Below, piece after piece: positions 27,456 to 36,539 of a stretch of 39,417 nt of DNA. Source of the DNA: Flammeovirgaceae bacterium (GTDB lineage Bacteria; Bacteroidota; Bacteroidia; Cytophagales; Cyclobacteriaceae); the NCBI GenBank assembly GCA_021299455.1, contig JAJTGQ010000030.1, forward strand, positions 1 to 39,417, given 5' to 3'. The first letter of the stretch is position 1, and each line of letters opens with the position of its first letter. The notes below the pieces were generated by a model. The model ran no database searches. It was not told the origin of the DNA and saw only the letters and a list, made by a program, of their open reading frames with translations. A program made the position numbers and the translations under genes.

Positions 27456-30400
27456 ATGAGCGAAGAGCTGCTAAAAGCTGTTATTCAATTTTTTGCCATC
27501 GTTTCAAAAGAGCGCATTACGGAAGATGAGAGAGCGATTATAAAGGAATTTTTATCGCTTCACTTGAATCAGGATGGTACTCGCTATTACCTTTCTCTTT
27601 TTGACGATTTCTGCAAAGACAATAAGAGGTTAGCCAATGGCTCCCTCGAGAACTTGGATGAAGCGACACAGGAATTTGTTGATGACTGGGCTCAGATTAT
27701 GCAGATTTCCAAAAAGGTAAATCAAGCGCTGACCACTCAGCAAAAGGCGGTATTGGTCATCAAGATTATAGAGCTTGTTTTTGCTGATGAAAACCTTTCA
27801 GAGCGTCAAAGCAATTTGATTTTTTACATTAGCGAAGCGCTAAAAATTTCGCCAAAGGATTTCCGGGCTATGCGCTCGTTTGTGTTGGGGCACGACATCG
27901 ATGAGTTGGCCTCAAAAAATATCCTTGTCATTGACGAAGGTTCAGATGAAGTAAATCATCCAGGGCCCCGCATCATTGCCCGTAATCTTACTGGGCTTAT
28001 CGCGGTGTTGCGATTGCAGGATACGGAGACTTATTTTATCAAGTATCTAGGTATTACGCCACTGACCCTCAACGGAGTTACTTTAAAGAGCCGGAAAATT
28101 GCTGTATTCCCCACCGGTAGTACCATTCGCGGCTCTAAAATTGAACCGATTTATTATAGTGATGTTGTAGGGAAATTCCTTTTTGAGGAGAGTGATAACG
28201 AGATAAGCTTCATCGCAGACCATTTGTTTTACCACTTCAAAAGCGGTAGGGCAGGACTTCAAAATGTTAACATTGCCGAAACGGGAGGGAAGCTGATTGG
28301 TTTGATGGGGGCAAGCGGATCTGGTAAGTCTACATTGCTAAACGTATTGAACGGATCGGAGAAGCCATCGAGTGGGAGAGTGCTAATAAATGGAAATGAT
28401 ATCCATGCGCATTCGAACAAGTTGGATGGGATTGTGGGTTTTATTCCGCAAGACGACTTGCTGATTGAAGATTTGACGGTGTTTGAAAACCTATACTACA
28501 GCGCCCGTCTTTGTTTTGGGCATTACACGCGGCAACAGCATGCAGAGTTGGTGGAGCGAGTTCTGTTAAGTTTGGGTTTGTCAGAGATCCGGAATTTGAA
28601 AGTGGGTTCTCCCTTAGAAAAAACCATAAGCGGTGGTCAACGAAAACGATTGAACATTGGACTCGAGTTGCTGAGAGAGCCTACTATTCTTTTCGTTGAT
28701 GAACCCACTTCCGGTTTGTCGTCACGCGACTCGGAGAATATTATGGATTTGCTCAAAGAACTTTCGCTGAGGGGCAAAATGATTTTTGTAGTGATTCACC
28801 AGCCCTCGTCTGATATTTTCAAGATGTTTGATACGTTGATCATTCTGGATGTGGGCGGATTTCAGATTTATTATGGCAATCCTGTCGAGTCTGTCAATTA
28901 CTTTCAAGACATTATTAATGCGGCCAATAAAACACCTGGCGCTTGCCCGGAGTGTGGAAACATAAACCCGGAACAAATTTTCAACATCATTGAAACGAGG
29001 GTGGTCAATGAATATGGCCGGTTTACGCATACGCGTAAAGTATCACCCGGGCAATGGTATCAGTACTTCAAACAGAAGATGCGGATTCCAAAAGTCGAAG
29101 AAGTCAATGATCCCTTACCCGTCACACAAAAAATTCCAAACCGCCTCAAGCAGCTATGGGTTTTTATCATCCGCGATGTGCTATCCAAGGTGGCCAACCG
29201 GCAATACGTGACTGTTAACCTGCTACTGACTCCCACACTGGCATTTTTCATTGGATTTTTTGTAAAATATTATGAAGCGGTTGGTGTTGAAAACCCTTCG
29301 TATACTTTCTTTAACAACGACAATATACCCGTCTACTTTTTTATGAGCATTGTGGTCGCATTGTTCGTAGGCTTAATTGTAAGCGCAGAGGAAATTTTTC
29401 GCGACCGAAAAATCAAAAAGCGAGAAAAGTATTTACAATTGAGCAACGGCAGTTATCTGATATCGAAAGTTATTATCTTGTTTGTGCTTTCGGCCGTTCA
29501 GACGTTTACTTTTATATTGGTCGGTAATTGGTTACTCGAGATTCCCTTTAGTGAAATCCGCTATTGGATGATCTTATTTTCGTGCTCGTGCTTTGCCAAC
29601 ATGCTGGGGCTGAATATTTCTTCAGCGTTCGATTCGGCCGTGACGATCTATATCTTGATTCCTATTTTGATCATTCCGCAGCTACTACTGAGTGGAGTAG
29701 TTATCAGCTTTGACAAGTTTAATCCAAAAGTAGGTTCTCCCAACGGGATCCCGATCTTTGGTGAGCTGATGGCTTCGCGTTGGGCTTTTGAGGCGTACAT
29801 GGTGACACAGTTTAAAGATAACCCCTACGAGAAACAGTTTTATCAGCTCGACCAAAAACGCGCGATCGCTGACTATAAAAGGATTTATTATTTACCGCAA
29901 CTGGAATCGCAGTTGGCTCATATTATCAACCACCGGAATGAGTGGCGAAGCTCCAATCCCACTAATACGACACGTCAGGCTATGGATCTGCTTCGCAATG
30001 AAATAAAGGCAGAGTTGAATTCGATTGGTCGTGAAAGGTTTCCCGATGTCGAGCAAATTGCAATCGGTAAGTTTGACTCTGTTATGTATGAAAAAGTGCA
30101 TCGGTTTCTGGGAACGTTAAAAGAATACTACGGCATTCGCAATCGAAATGCAACAGCAGAAAAAGAGAAGCTAATGATGGAACTGACGAATACACCTGAA
30201 AAGAAATTAGCTTTTGATGATCTCAGAATGCGGTTTCAGAATCAAGCCGTCACGAATTCAGTAGAAAATACAAACGCGGTGGTTCGTATCGCGTCCTGGA
30301 AGGGGGAGTTGGTTCAAAAAATATATCCTATCTACTTTGACGATCATCGTCCAACCAATCAATTTGATTTTAGAGAAAACTTTTATGTGCCCACGAAGCT

Positions 30401-30551
30401 TTTTTTAGGCAAGAAGTACGACACACTTTATTTCAACGTGGCTGTCATTTGGTCAATGACCATATTCCTTTTTATAACATTGTATTTTGACTTGTTGAAA
30501 AAGGCCATCCACAGCCTCGAGATGCGTAGAAAATACAAACGCAAAGGCTGA
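27456..30551 (+). CDS. ABCG-type ABC transporter: TerB-like and FHA-like N-terminus fused to ATPase and permease
   Basis: This 1031-aa protein is a fusion. Residues ~1-150 are helical and TerB-like ('KIIELVFADENLSERQSN'). ~170-250 form a beta-rich FHA-like domain ('YLGITPLTLNGVTLKSRKIA'). The ATPase domain has Walker A GASGSGKS (285-292), signature 'ISGGQRKR' (391-398) and Walker B ILFVDE (411-416). A CxxC pair ('ACPECGN') precedes the membrane part, which starts near residue 575 and has the ABCG-style 'EEIFRDRKIKKREKY' connecting helix. A long extracytoplasmic insert (~790-985) precedes the last helix ('VIWSMTIFLFITLYFDLL'). ABC order with C-terminal membrane domain is that of eukaryotic-type ABCG half transporters. 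The substrate is unknown; export is most likely. Confidence 0.9.
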   Translation: MSEELLKAVIQFFAIVSKERITEDERAIIKEFLSLHLNQDGTRYYLSLFDDFCKDNKRLANGSLENLDEATQEFVDDWAQIMQISKKVNQALTTQQKAVLVIKIIELVFADENLSERQSNLIFYISEALKISPKDFRAMRSFVLGHDIDELASKNILVIDEGSDEVNHPGPRIIARNLTGLIAVLRLQDTETYFIKYLGITPLTLNGVTLKSRKIAVFPTGSTIRGSKIEPIYYSDVVGKFLFEESDNEISFIADHLFYHFKSGRAGLQNVNIAETGGKLIGLMGASGSGKSTLLNVLNGSEKPSSGRVLINGNDIHAHSNKLDGIVGFIPQDDLLIEDLTVFENLYYSARLCFGHYTRQQHAELVERVLLSLGLSEIRNLKVGSPLEKTISGGQRKRLNIGLELLREPTILFVDEPTSGLSSRDSENIMDLLKELSLRGKMIFVVIHQPSSDIFKMFDTLIILDVGGFQIYYGNPVESVNYFQDIINAANKTPGACPECGNINPEQIFNIIETRVVNEYGRFTHTRKVSPGQWYQYFKQKMRIPKVEEVNDPLPVTQKIPNRLKQLWVFIIRDVLSKVANRQYVTVNLLLTPTLAFFIGFFVKYYEAVGVENPSYTFFNNDNIPVYFFMSIVVALFVGLIVSAEEIFRDRKIKKREKYLQLSNGSYLISKVIILFVLSAVQTFTFILVGNWLLEIPFSEIRYWMILFSCSCFANMLGLNISSAFDSAVTIYILIPILIIPQLLLSGVVISFDKFNPKVGSPNGIPIFGELMASRWAFEAYMVTQFKDNPYEKQFYQLDQKRAIADYKRIYYLPQLESQLAHIINHRNEWRSSNPTNTTRQAMDLLRNEIKAELNSIGRERFPDVEQIAIGKFDSVMYEKVHRFLGTLKEYYGIRNRNATAEKEKLMMELTNTPEKKLAFDDLRMRFQNQAVTNSVENTNAVVRIASWKGELVQKIYPIYFDDHRPTNQFDFRENFYVPTKLFLGKKYDTLYFNVAVIWSMTIFLFITLYFDLLKKAIHSLEMRRKYKRKG

Positions 30552-30577
30552 GCAGGTCTTTTTTATTTTTTATATCA

Positions 30578-30607
30578 TTGCTGGTTCCAAGTTGCCTAGT
30601 ATCTTTG
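30578..30607 (+). promoter_or_regulatory. Bacteroidota-type promoter for the small lipoprotein gene
   Basis: TTG (30578-30580), 19 bases, then TATCTTTG (30600-30607) fits the Bacteroidota sigma-A pattern TTG-N19-TAnnTTTG. Transcription would begin near 30614, giving a leader of about 10 nt to the ATG at 30623. The gene also has its own strong terminator, so it is probably monocistronic. Confidence 0.65.
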
Positions 30608-30622
30608 AAAAAAATACTCACC

Positions 30623-31072
30623 ATGAAAACAAGTAAGCTATCCTACCTTTTAATATTGATTTTTTGCGGCCTTTTAAGTTGCACTTCAAAGACAGAAAGT
30701 ACTGAAACTACAGAATCCGTTTCCACCGACTCAGAGGAATGGAAAGAGATGGATTCGTTTCACATGATTATGGCCGAGGCATTTCATCCCTATAAAGACT
30801 CCACCAATTTGGCGCCTGCCAAAAAATTAGCGGAAGAAATGGCCACTGAAGCTGAGAAATGGGCGGCCGCTGAGCTACCCGAAAAAGTAAACACAGACGC
30901 GGTTAAGGAGAATTTGCAAAAGTTAAAGACGGATACAAGGGCATTGGCCGACTTAATCAAAAGTGGTGCAGATGACGCAGCCGTGGGGTCATCATTAAAC
31001 GCACTTCATGACAGCTTTCATTCGATCATGGAAGCCTGGCACGGGGATAAGCACGAGCACGAAAAGCATTAA
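30623..31072 (+). CDS. Small His-rich putative lipoprotein
   Basis: From the ATG at 30623 the product has 149 residues, starting with a lipoprotein signal (hydrophobic stretch then LLSC, lipidated Cys20); an in-frame TTG at 30578 lies inside the promoter and is rejected. A Ser/Thr/Glu-rich tether follows, then helices carrying several His and Met: 'DSFHMIMAEAFHP', 'ALHDSFHSIMEAWHGDKHEHEKH'. The His spacing on helices could bind a metal or haem, but no family is recognised. It should sit in the periplasm or on the outer-membrane lipid layer. Confidence 0.8.
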   Translation: MKTSKLSYLLILIFCGLLSCTSKTESTETTESVSTDSEEWKEMDSFHMIMAEAFHPYKDSTNLAPAKKLAEEMATEAEKWAAAELPEKVNTDAVKENLQKLKTDTRALADLIKSGADDAAVGSSLNALHDSFHSIMEAWHGDKHEHEKH

Positions 31073-31097
31073 AACAAATACCTATCCAAACCAGAAG

Positions 31098-31130
31098 CGG
31101 GTTGATTGATTTATCAACCCGTTTTTATTT
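31098..31130 (+). terminator. Intrinsic terminator after the lipoprotein gene
   Basis: A perfect 9-bp stem CGGGTTGAT / ATCAACCCG (31098-31106 with 31113-31121), a 6-base loop and TTTTTATTT follow. It lies 26 nt after the lipoprotein stop codon and is a strong Rho-independent terminator. Confidence 0.88.
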
Positions 31131-31146
31131 ATAACAAGGTAGCGAT

Positions 31147-32049
31147 ATGCTAAAGGTTGCCTGGGCTGAATCGTATGTGTTGCCATTGCCCCTGAATCAT
31201 CGATTTCCGATGAGCAAGTATGAGGTCTTGCCGCAGCAATTGCTTCATGAAGGAACCCTTCGGCCTGAAAATTTTTTTGCGCCTCAACCCCTCGAACGAA
31301 GCCGAATTTTGGCAGTACACGAGGAAAGCTATTGGAATCGACTAAACGAATTAGCGCTTGAACCTGCGGACATCAGGCGAATTGGATTTCCGTTGACCAG
31401 AGAGTTGGTGACTCGTGAAATAACCATCGCAAATGGAACAGTTCAGTGCTCACTGTTTGCGTTGCAAAATGGTGTAGCCATGAACATCGCTGGTGGCACG
31501 CATCATGCGTTTACTTATAAAGGAGAAGGGTTCTGTCTTTTGAATGATATAGCTATCGCAGCACGCTATTTGTTGGACGAGGGATTAGTAAAACAAATAT
31601 TGGTCGTTGACTTAGACGTGCATCAGGGCAATGGAACTGCACAGATATTTAAGTATGAGTCTCGTGTCTTTACCTTCAGCATGCATGGCCAGAATAACTA
31701 CCCGTTGCACAAGGAGAGATCTGACCTCGATATTGGACTAGCCGATTTTACATGTGACGCGTTTTATTTGAATACGCTGCGCGCCAACCTTGCCAATTTG
31801 CTGGAGCAGATTAATCCTGATTTCCTTTTCTTTCAGTCAGGTGTGGATATTTTGGATACGGATAAGCTGGGTAAGCTTAGTGTTAGTAGGGAAGGATGTA
31901 AAGAGCGAGATCGTATCGTACTAGAGGCCGCAAAAAGGTGTGGCATCCCCCTGGTGGCAAGTATGGGTGGCGGCTACTCAACCGATTTTCGCGATATTAT
32001 AGAAGCGCACGCCAATACATTCCGATTGGCCCAGGAGATTTTCTTCTAA
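31147..32049 (+). CDS. Histone deacetylase/AcuC-family deacetylase
   Basis: The 300-aa protein has the arginase/deacetylase fold residues: the His pair His119-His120 in 'GGTHHAF', the zinc ligands Asp155 and His159 in 'VDLDVHQGNGT', an Asp in 'QSGVDILDTD' (Asp234), and the Gly-rich loop with catalytic Tyr277 in 'MGGGYSTD'. All active-site residues are present, so it should be an active zinc amidohydrolase. Bacterial members remove acetyl groups from lysines (AcuC deacetylates acetyl-CoA synthetase) or from small polyamines; which applies here cannot be told. Its ATG follows the terminator of the lipoprotein gene, so it needs its own promoter, which I could not locate. Confidence 0.9.
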   Translation: MLKVAWAESYVLPLPLNHRFPMSKYEVLPQQLLHEGTLRPENFFAPQPLERSRILAVHEESYWNRLNELALEPADIRRIGFPLTRELVTREITIANGTVQCSLFALQNGVAMNIAGGTHHAFTYKGEGFCLLNDIAIAARYLLDEGLVKQILVVDLDVHQGNGTAQIFKYESRVFTFSMHGQNNYPLHKERSDLDIGLADFTCDAFYLNTLRANLANLLEQINPDFLFFQSGVDILDTDKLGKLSVSREGCKERDRIVLEAAKRCGIPLVASMGGGYSTDFRDIIEAHANTFRLAQEIFF

Positions 32050-32055
32050 GAGAAA

Positions 32056-32679
32056 TTACTGATTCGTCTTTTTGATTTCAGACCTAAAGATTATGTCCCA
32101 CAGTACAGACGTAACACCATATCCGTGGTCAGAGTCAGTATAGTGGTGAAGCATGTGGTGCTGCTTCAACTTCTTTAAAACGGGATTGGAGAAATTGCCG
32201 TGATGGAAAGCATAGTGAAACATGTCGTAACACAAGTAGCCAGTAAGGAAAGAAGCAAAGAAAATAGGTAGGTAATTGGCAGGTATCACCTGGCTAAACA
32301 AAAAGTAAAAAAGCAGCGCCAACGGGACACTTACAGAAGGAGGTAATACTAACCGAAGCGCATCATTTGGATAATCATGGTGAATACCGTGGAAAATGAA
32401 GTGCAACCGCTGTCCCCATTTTGACTTGGGCATGTAGTGGAAAATAAACCGATGCAATACGTATTCGGTCAACGTCCAGAAGAGTAAGCCGGCTGTGATG
32501 GAAAGAATGATCTCGACTGCGGATAAGCCTTTCACGGAGAAACCTTTCCAACCGAAGAATGCTATTGTCGGGATATAGATAAACAAGGGTACCGAGAAAT
32601 GAACTTTTGAAAATATCTCCAAAAATCCGCTTTTGAACATGCGGGTGGATTCTGTTGAGTTAGAAACGAAGTTCTTCAT
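32056..32679 (-). CDS. Fatty acid hydroxylase / sterol desaturase superfamily protein
   Basis: The 207-aa membrane protein has four hydrophobic helices and the His-box set of the di-iron hydroxylase superfamily: HRFIFH (76-81), HGIHH (97-101), HYAFHH (155-160) and 'HHMLHHY' (174-180), plus His185. These ligate the two irons at the cytoplasmic face. Family members hydroxylate fatty acids, sphingolipid acyl chains or carotenoids. Position and size are closest to the bacterial fatty acid 2-hydroxylase-like branch, which would fit sphingolipid modification with the SMS-like gene at 20159 (inference). It converges on the deacetylase gene with 6 nt between. Confidence 0.88.
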   Translation of the reverse strand: MKNFVSNSTESTRMFKSGFLEIFSKVHFSVPLFIYIPTIAFFGWKGFSVKGLSAVEIILSITAGLLFWTLTEYVLHRFIFHYMPKSKWGQRLHFIFHGIHHDYPNDALRLVLPPSVSVPLALLFYFLFSQVIPANYLPIFFASFLTGYLCYDMFHYAFHHGNFSNPVLKKLKQHHMLHHYTDSDHGYGVTSVLWDIIFRSEIKKTNQ

Positions 32680-32706
32680 ACGTCACAAGTGATCTCTTTT
32701 TGCCCT

Positions 32707-32714
32707 CAAAGATA
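32707..32714 (-). promoter_or_regulatory. Putative -7 promoter element for the fatty acid hydroxylase gene (TATCTTTG)
   Basis: TATCTTTG on the minus strand matches TAnnTTTG exactly and is 28 nt upstream of the ATG at 32679. No clear TTG is found 19-23 bases before it. Confidence 0.42.
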
Positions 32715-32913
32715 AGAATTTGATTTTGGTTTTGGATAGCATAGCAACAGAGCTGGTGAACGCGTTAATGGTAATCGAAAGAGTGACGCTCACGAAGAAA
32801 CGACTCTTTTTTCCGCGGCCTAATCCAATAGCTTTATGTTAGGTAATACGTAATTAGAAATGCCCACAGCTTTATAGATATATTTGTTTGAAAATCAAGC
32901 ATTTATACATTTT

Positions 32914-35613
32914 TCAGTTCAAAGGTTGAACCATACCCCTTACTTTCGTACTAACTTTGAAAAGCTGTACCACGAGAAGAGGTATTAGGCTGGCTATAAT
33001 GGACGCGATCCATGCTTCCGTGGGAAGTTCTACTAAACCCAACACTAAGCGTGTTTGTGGCAGTGCATATACCAGTATCATTAGGCCTGTACAAACTACA
33101 ATGGCAAACCACACAAATTTATTTTTAGTGATCTCATTTAAAATTAATTTCGAATGAAAGGATGCCATGTTGAAAACATGAAACAGTTGTGCGAAGGCGA
33201 GCGTAACAAACGCTACGTTGTTTAATAGCTGGTGGCTGGCGTTGATAGTTTGTTTGCAAAAGGTGAGTGCCACGATGACAGACAGAGTTATAGCCACAGA
33301 ATAGATGACAATAGCCATCCAATTTTTATTTGAAATAATAGGCGCTTTCGGATCTTTTGGGGGTTCCTCCATCACACTCTTATCTCCCTTACCTAAACCC
33401 AATGCTAATGCGGGGAATACGTCCGTGACCATATTAAGAAACAATATTTGTAAGGGTAACAAGATGGAAGCAGGAGCAACAAAACCTAAAGTGGTTACGA
33501 TGAATATTTCGCTCAGATTACAGGACACCAGGTAGATAACAAATTTTTGAATGTTTCTAAAAATAGCTCTGCCTTGCGAAACAGCTTCTGCAATGGAAGT
33601 AAACGAATCGTCTTTAAGTACAATGCTTGCAGTCTCTTTGGCTACCGCTGTTCCCCGCAATCCCATGGCGATGCCAACATCAGCTTTCTTTAATGCGGGT
33701 GCATCGTTTACACCATCGCCCGTCATAGCCACGATGTTGCCCGCTTTTTGAAAGACATCGGCAATGTCTAGTTTTTGTTTCGGAGTAGTACGAGCAAACA
33801 CGGACGTGCTCAGTACCCTATTTCTCCACTCATCGGTCATTGCATTTGCCGGGGGCAACTGACTTCCTGTAATTACCTGTTGCTCGGCTCCTTCGATTAA
33901 GCCTGTTTGTTTAGCAATGTTTAAGGCCGTCATTGGATGGTCGCCAGTGATCATCACGATTTTAATTCCTGCTTTTCTACAGGAGACAACTGCGTCCTTG
34001 ATATCTAATCGCGGAGGGTCAAGAAAGCCGATCATGGCCACGTACACTAAGTCATTCAAAAAGCTATCCTGATTGATTTCTGCTCCTTCTTTATAGCCAA
34101 AGGCCAATACACGAAGACCTTGTGCAGCCATCTTTTCAGATTCCGATAAGATGGTGGTTCTTTCGGCCTCACCCAATTCTTTTACTATTGCACCCGATTG
34201 GGTCTTACTGCAATGCTTAAGCAGGTGCTCAACAGAACCTTTGGCTGCAACAAAATTACCGGTGGGGCTTTTGTGCAGGGTACCCATTATTTTAGCAATT
34301 GAGTTAAACGGAACTTCGGCTATGCGATCGTGCTGTGTTTGTAGTGCTTCTACCGTGGTACCCGAAGTGTTGGCTAGCTGGAGAAGGGCTATTTCTATTG
34401 GATCACCTACTGCCTTCTTTTTTGCATCTGCTGGTAGGAGGGAAGCATCATTGCACAAGGCGCCAATGAGTTTTAGTTTTTCAAAATTCTCTTTACTTTT
34501 TTCGATCGCACCATCAGCAAACTTAAGTGTCCTGTTCTCGATGCTCACTTTTCTGTTTTCTTGCGGAAAAGCCAAAGTGTCTACATAAATTTTATTTTCG
34601 GTTAAAGTGCCTGTCTTGTCGGTCAGAATCACCGTAGTGCTTCCCAGCGTCTCCACAGCAGAAAGTTTTTTCACAATTGCGTTTCGTTTTGCCATCAACA
34701 GCATTCCATACGCTAATGCAACTGTTGATACAATGGGTAATCCTTCCGGAAATGCTGCCACCGCTAAAGCAATGGAAGTCTTTATAATTAGCACCCATGC
34801 TTTGCCCTGAATTATTCCACTGACAGCAAAGAATACCGTGAGAATGAGTGTTAGCCAAATGAGTTTCTTGCTTAGCGTATTCAATTTTTTATCCAATGGT
34901 GTAGTAGTGTCTTTTGCACTTTCCACCAATGAAGTGATCGTCCCTAATTCTGTATTTTCGGCAATGCCCGTAATCACAACTTTGGCATTCCCGTTCATTA
35001 CAGAGGTGCCTTTGAAAACCATGTTGTGACGGTCGCCAAGTACCGTCTCTTTGGATAGTTGCTCTGTGTTCTTTTCTGTTGGAAGTGATTCACCTGTTAG
35101 TGACGATTCATCACATTGCAACTGATTAAGATCAATGATTCGACCATCACCGGGTACGACATCGCCCGCTTCCAGCACGACTACGTCTCCCGGTGTTAAT
35201 TGCTCGGACGGGATTTGTTGTGTCTTACCATCGCGAATCACTTTTGAATGGATCACATCCATCTCACGTAAGGCATTCATCGAATTGCGCGCCTGCAACT
35301 CCATTAAAAATCCGATAAGGGCGTTTACCAAGATGACTACTGCAATGGCAATTGCTTCTATGTAGTCTTGAAAATAAACTGAAACAGCGGCCCCGGCCAA
35401 CAGCAAGTAGACGATGGGGCTTTTAAATTGTTGAAGGATCATCATCCAAATGCTTTTCTGCTTTTGGATTTGATAAACATTCAGTCCAAACTGCTTAGAA
35501 CGGTTTGCTGCCTCCGGGTTGGTCAGGCCCGTTTCAACATTTGTTTGAAAAGCATGGGATAGTTCCTCGACCGATAAGGTATGAACATCGTTAAGAGGGT
35601 AGGTAATTTTCAT
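32914..35613 (-). CDS. P2-type cation-transporting ATPase, probably Ca2+
   Basis: From the ATG at 35613 the protein has 899 residues; an in-frame TTG at 35643 is less likely. It is a complete P-type ATPase: N-terminal cation-ATPase domain, TGES (173-176) in the actuator, phosphorylation site DKTGTLT (Asp332), a nucleotide-binding domain and 'MTGDGVNDAPALKKAD'. Ion-site residues resemble SERCA: M4 'AFPEGLP', M5 'SCNLSEIF' (Asn and Glu) and M6 'NMVTDVFPALALG' (Asn, Thr, Asp). That set favours Ca2+ over H+ or Na+/K+. It pumps cytoplasmic cation outward. It lies alone, with 234 nt to the next gene downstream and a long non-coding stretch upstream. Confidence 0.92.
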   Translation of the reverse strand: MKITYPLNDVHTLSVEELSHAFQTNVETGLTNPEAANRSKQFGLNVYQIQKQKSIWMMILQQFKSPIVYLLLAGAAVSVYFQDYIEAIAIAVVILVNALIGFLMELQARNSMNALREMDVIHSKVIRDGKTQQIPSEQLTPGDVVVLEAGDVVPGDGRIIDLNQLQCDESSLTGESLPTEKNTEQLSKETVLGDRHNMVFKGTSVMNGNAKVVITGIAENTELGTITSLVESAKDTTTPLDKKLNTLSKKLIWLTLILTVFFAVSGIIQGKAWVLIIKTSIALAVAAFPEGLPIVSTVALAYGMLLMAKRNAIVKKLSAVETLGSTTVILTDKTGTLTENKIYVDTLAFPQENRKVSIENRTLKFADGAIEKSKENFEKLKLIGALCNDASLLPADAKKKAVGDPIEIALLQLANTSGTTVEALQTQHDRIAEVPFNSIAKIMGTLHKSPTGNFVAAKGSVEHLLKHCSKTQSGAIVKELGEAERTTILSESEKMAAQGLRVLAFGYKEGAEINQDSFLNDLVYVAMIGFLDPPRLDIKDAVVSCRKAGIKIVMITGDHPMTALNIAKQTGLIEGAEQQVITGSQLPPANAMTDEWRNRVLSTSVFARTTPKQKLDIADVFQKAGNIVAMTGDGVNDAPALKKADVGIAMGLRGTAVAKETASIVLKDDSFTSIAEAVSQGRAIFRNIQKFVIYLVSCNLSEIFIVTTLGFVAPASILLPLQILFLNMVTDVFPALALGLGKGDKSVMEEPPKDPKAPIISNKNWMAIVIYSVAITLSVIVALTFCKQTINASHQLLNNVAFVTLAFAQLFHVFNMASFHSKLILNEITKNKFVWFAIVVCTGLMILVYALPQTRLVLGLVELPTEAWIASIIASLIPLLVVQLFKVSTKVRGMVQPLN

Positions 35614-36125
35614 GAAACGGTCATCAGTAAGGGTTAATTTCAATTTTTTGAAGGCCCAAATTTTTTTTTAATTAATTGACCTTATAACAAAAGGATGCCA
35701 ACTATTATATGCCCGTTCTTTTCACAAACTTACTGAAAAGACAGGGATGAACGAGAGCTTTGGCTTGGAGCAATGATTAGCATGTGTGGACTTTTATCTA
35801 CGCCATAGCATCAAATATCCTCGTCTCAATCTGTAGTTTCTGACATGTTGTTTTGTTCAAAAAAAAAATCGGAACTGAGAGTGGACCTTGCATTCTATCA
35901 CGCAAACCCGCAAGTAGCGAGGGACTTGGCTTTTAGACTTTTTTGATTTTAACGGAAGCGAATCAATAAGTAGTTTGTGAAATTTTAAGAGGGAAGGAGC
36001 AATAGCAGTAAGATCATCCGAACAGCCTAAATTGGCTACAATTCCAATCTGCTAGTATCAGAACGTTTTAGTTCAGCGTTTATAGAAGGAGAACAAACAA
36101 AACGACAAAAGCGCGAGAGTTTTAT

Positions 36126-36200
36126 TTAACATAATATAAATTATATAACTCTTTCCGAGCTAAGTTCCTGACCCGCAGTTATATAATCATATTATGTTAA
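36126..36200. repeat. Near-perfect inverted repeat (arms 36126-36150 and 36177-36200)
   Basis: The 25-nt left arm starts TTAACATAATAT and ends ATTATATAACT; the reverse complement of the 24-nt right arm is the same except for two positions. The 26-base spacer is 36151-36176. A third related copy, in the orientation of the right arm, starts at 36299. Confidence 0.8.
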
Positions 36201-36298
36201 CCATCCCAGCGTGCCATTGCGCTCATGCCTTTGCTACGCTGGTCTGGGGGTTTTAGGCTTCGTATTGAAGTACAGGATTTGCGCACATGCCATCGCAC

Positions 36299-36327
36299 AG
36301 TTATATAATTTGACGTTATGTGTAAAT
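36299..36327. repeat. Third copy of the AGTTATATAAT repeat
   Basis: AGTTATATAAT (36299-36309) is identical to the start of the right arm at 36177, and the following TTGACGTTATGT resembles its second half. The copies are 122 bp apart. Confidence 0.6.
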
Positions 36328-36332
36328 AGCCG

Positions 36333-36384
36333 CTCAAGGCCGCGCTCATCCGGGCCATGCCGTTGGCTTGGCCCGCGGCTTGAG
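36333..36384. repeat. GC-rich stem-loop next to the third repeat copy
   Basis: CTCAAGGCCGCG plus GGGCCA (36333-36344, 36352-36357) pairs with TGGCCCGCGGCTTGAG (36369-36384), with a 7-base bulge at 36345-36351 and an 11-base loop. The stability should be high. Confidence 0.65.
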
Positions 36385-36388
36385 TGTC

Positions 36389-36408
36389 CCTGTCTGCCGA
36401 CAGGCAGG
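36389..36408. repeat. CCTGTCTGCCGACAGGCAGG hairpin element
   Basis: This 20-mer can fold in several exclusive ways (CTGTC/GACAG, TGCC/GGCA, CCTGTC/GGCAGG). Similar CTGCC-GACA-GGCAG elements are, from memory, scattered in Bacteroidota intergenic regions; this was not checked. Confidence 0.5.
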
Positions 36409-36474
36409 TATTAAAACAATAAAGATTTGAGCATGAAAGTTTTTTGCCAACGCGCATTAAAGGCAGCCACGCAC

Positions 36475-36539
36475 AAAGCATAAGTATTGCCTGGCCGCGC
36501 AAACCCGCCCATAACCAAAGCCAGCAATACACATGCTTT
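36475..36539. repeat. Long imperfect hairpin (arms 36475-36495 and 36520-36539)
   Basis: AAAGCATAAGTATTGCCTGGC pairs with GCCAGCAATACACATGCTTT with only three defects across about 20 pairs; the loop is 24 bases. It is bracketed by exact 10-base direct repeats TTGCCAACGC at 36444-36453 and 36541-36550. Confidence 0.7.

Noticed and set aside
34151-34588. 145-aa plus-strand frame inside the P-type ATPase gene
   Set aside because: It is antisense to the nucleotide-binding domain of an intact ATPase; Ser/Leu/Ala-rich shadow frame.
36126-36327. Integron attC cassette array as a firm call
   Set aside because: The hairpin form and one core-like heptamer fit, but the partner core does not match GTTRRRY and no integrase is in the window, so it is kept only as a hypothesis.
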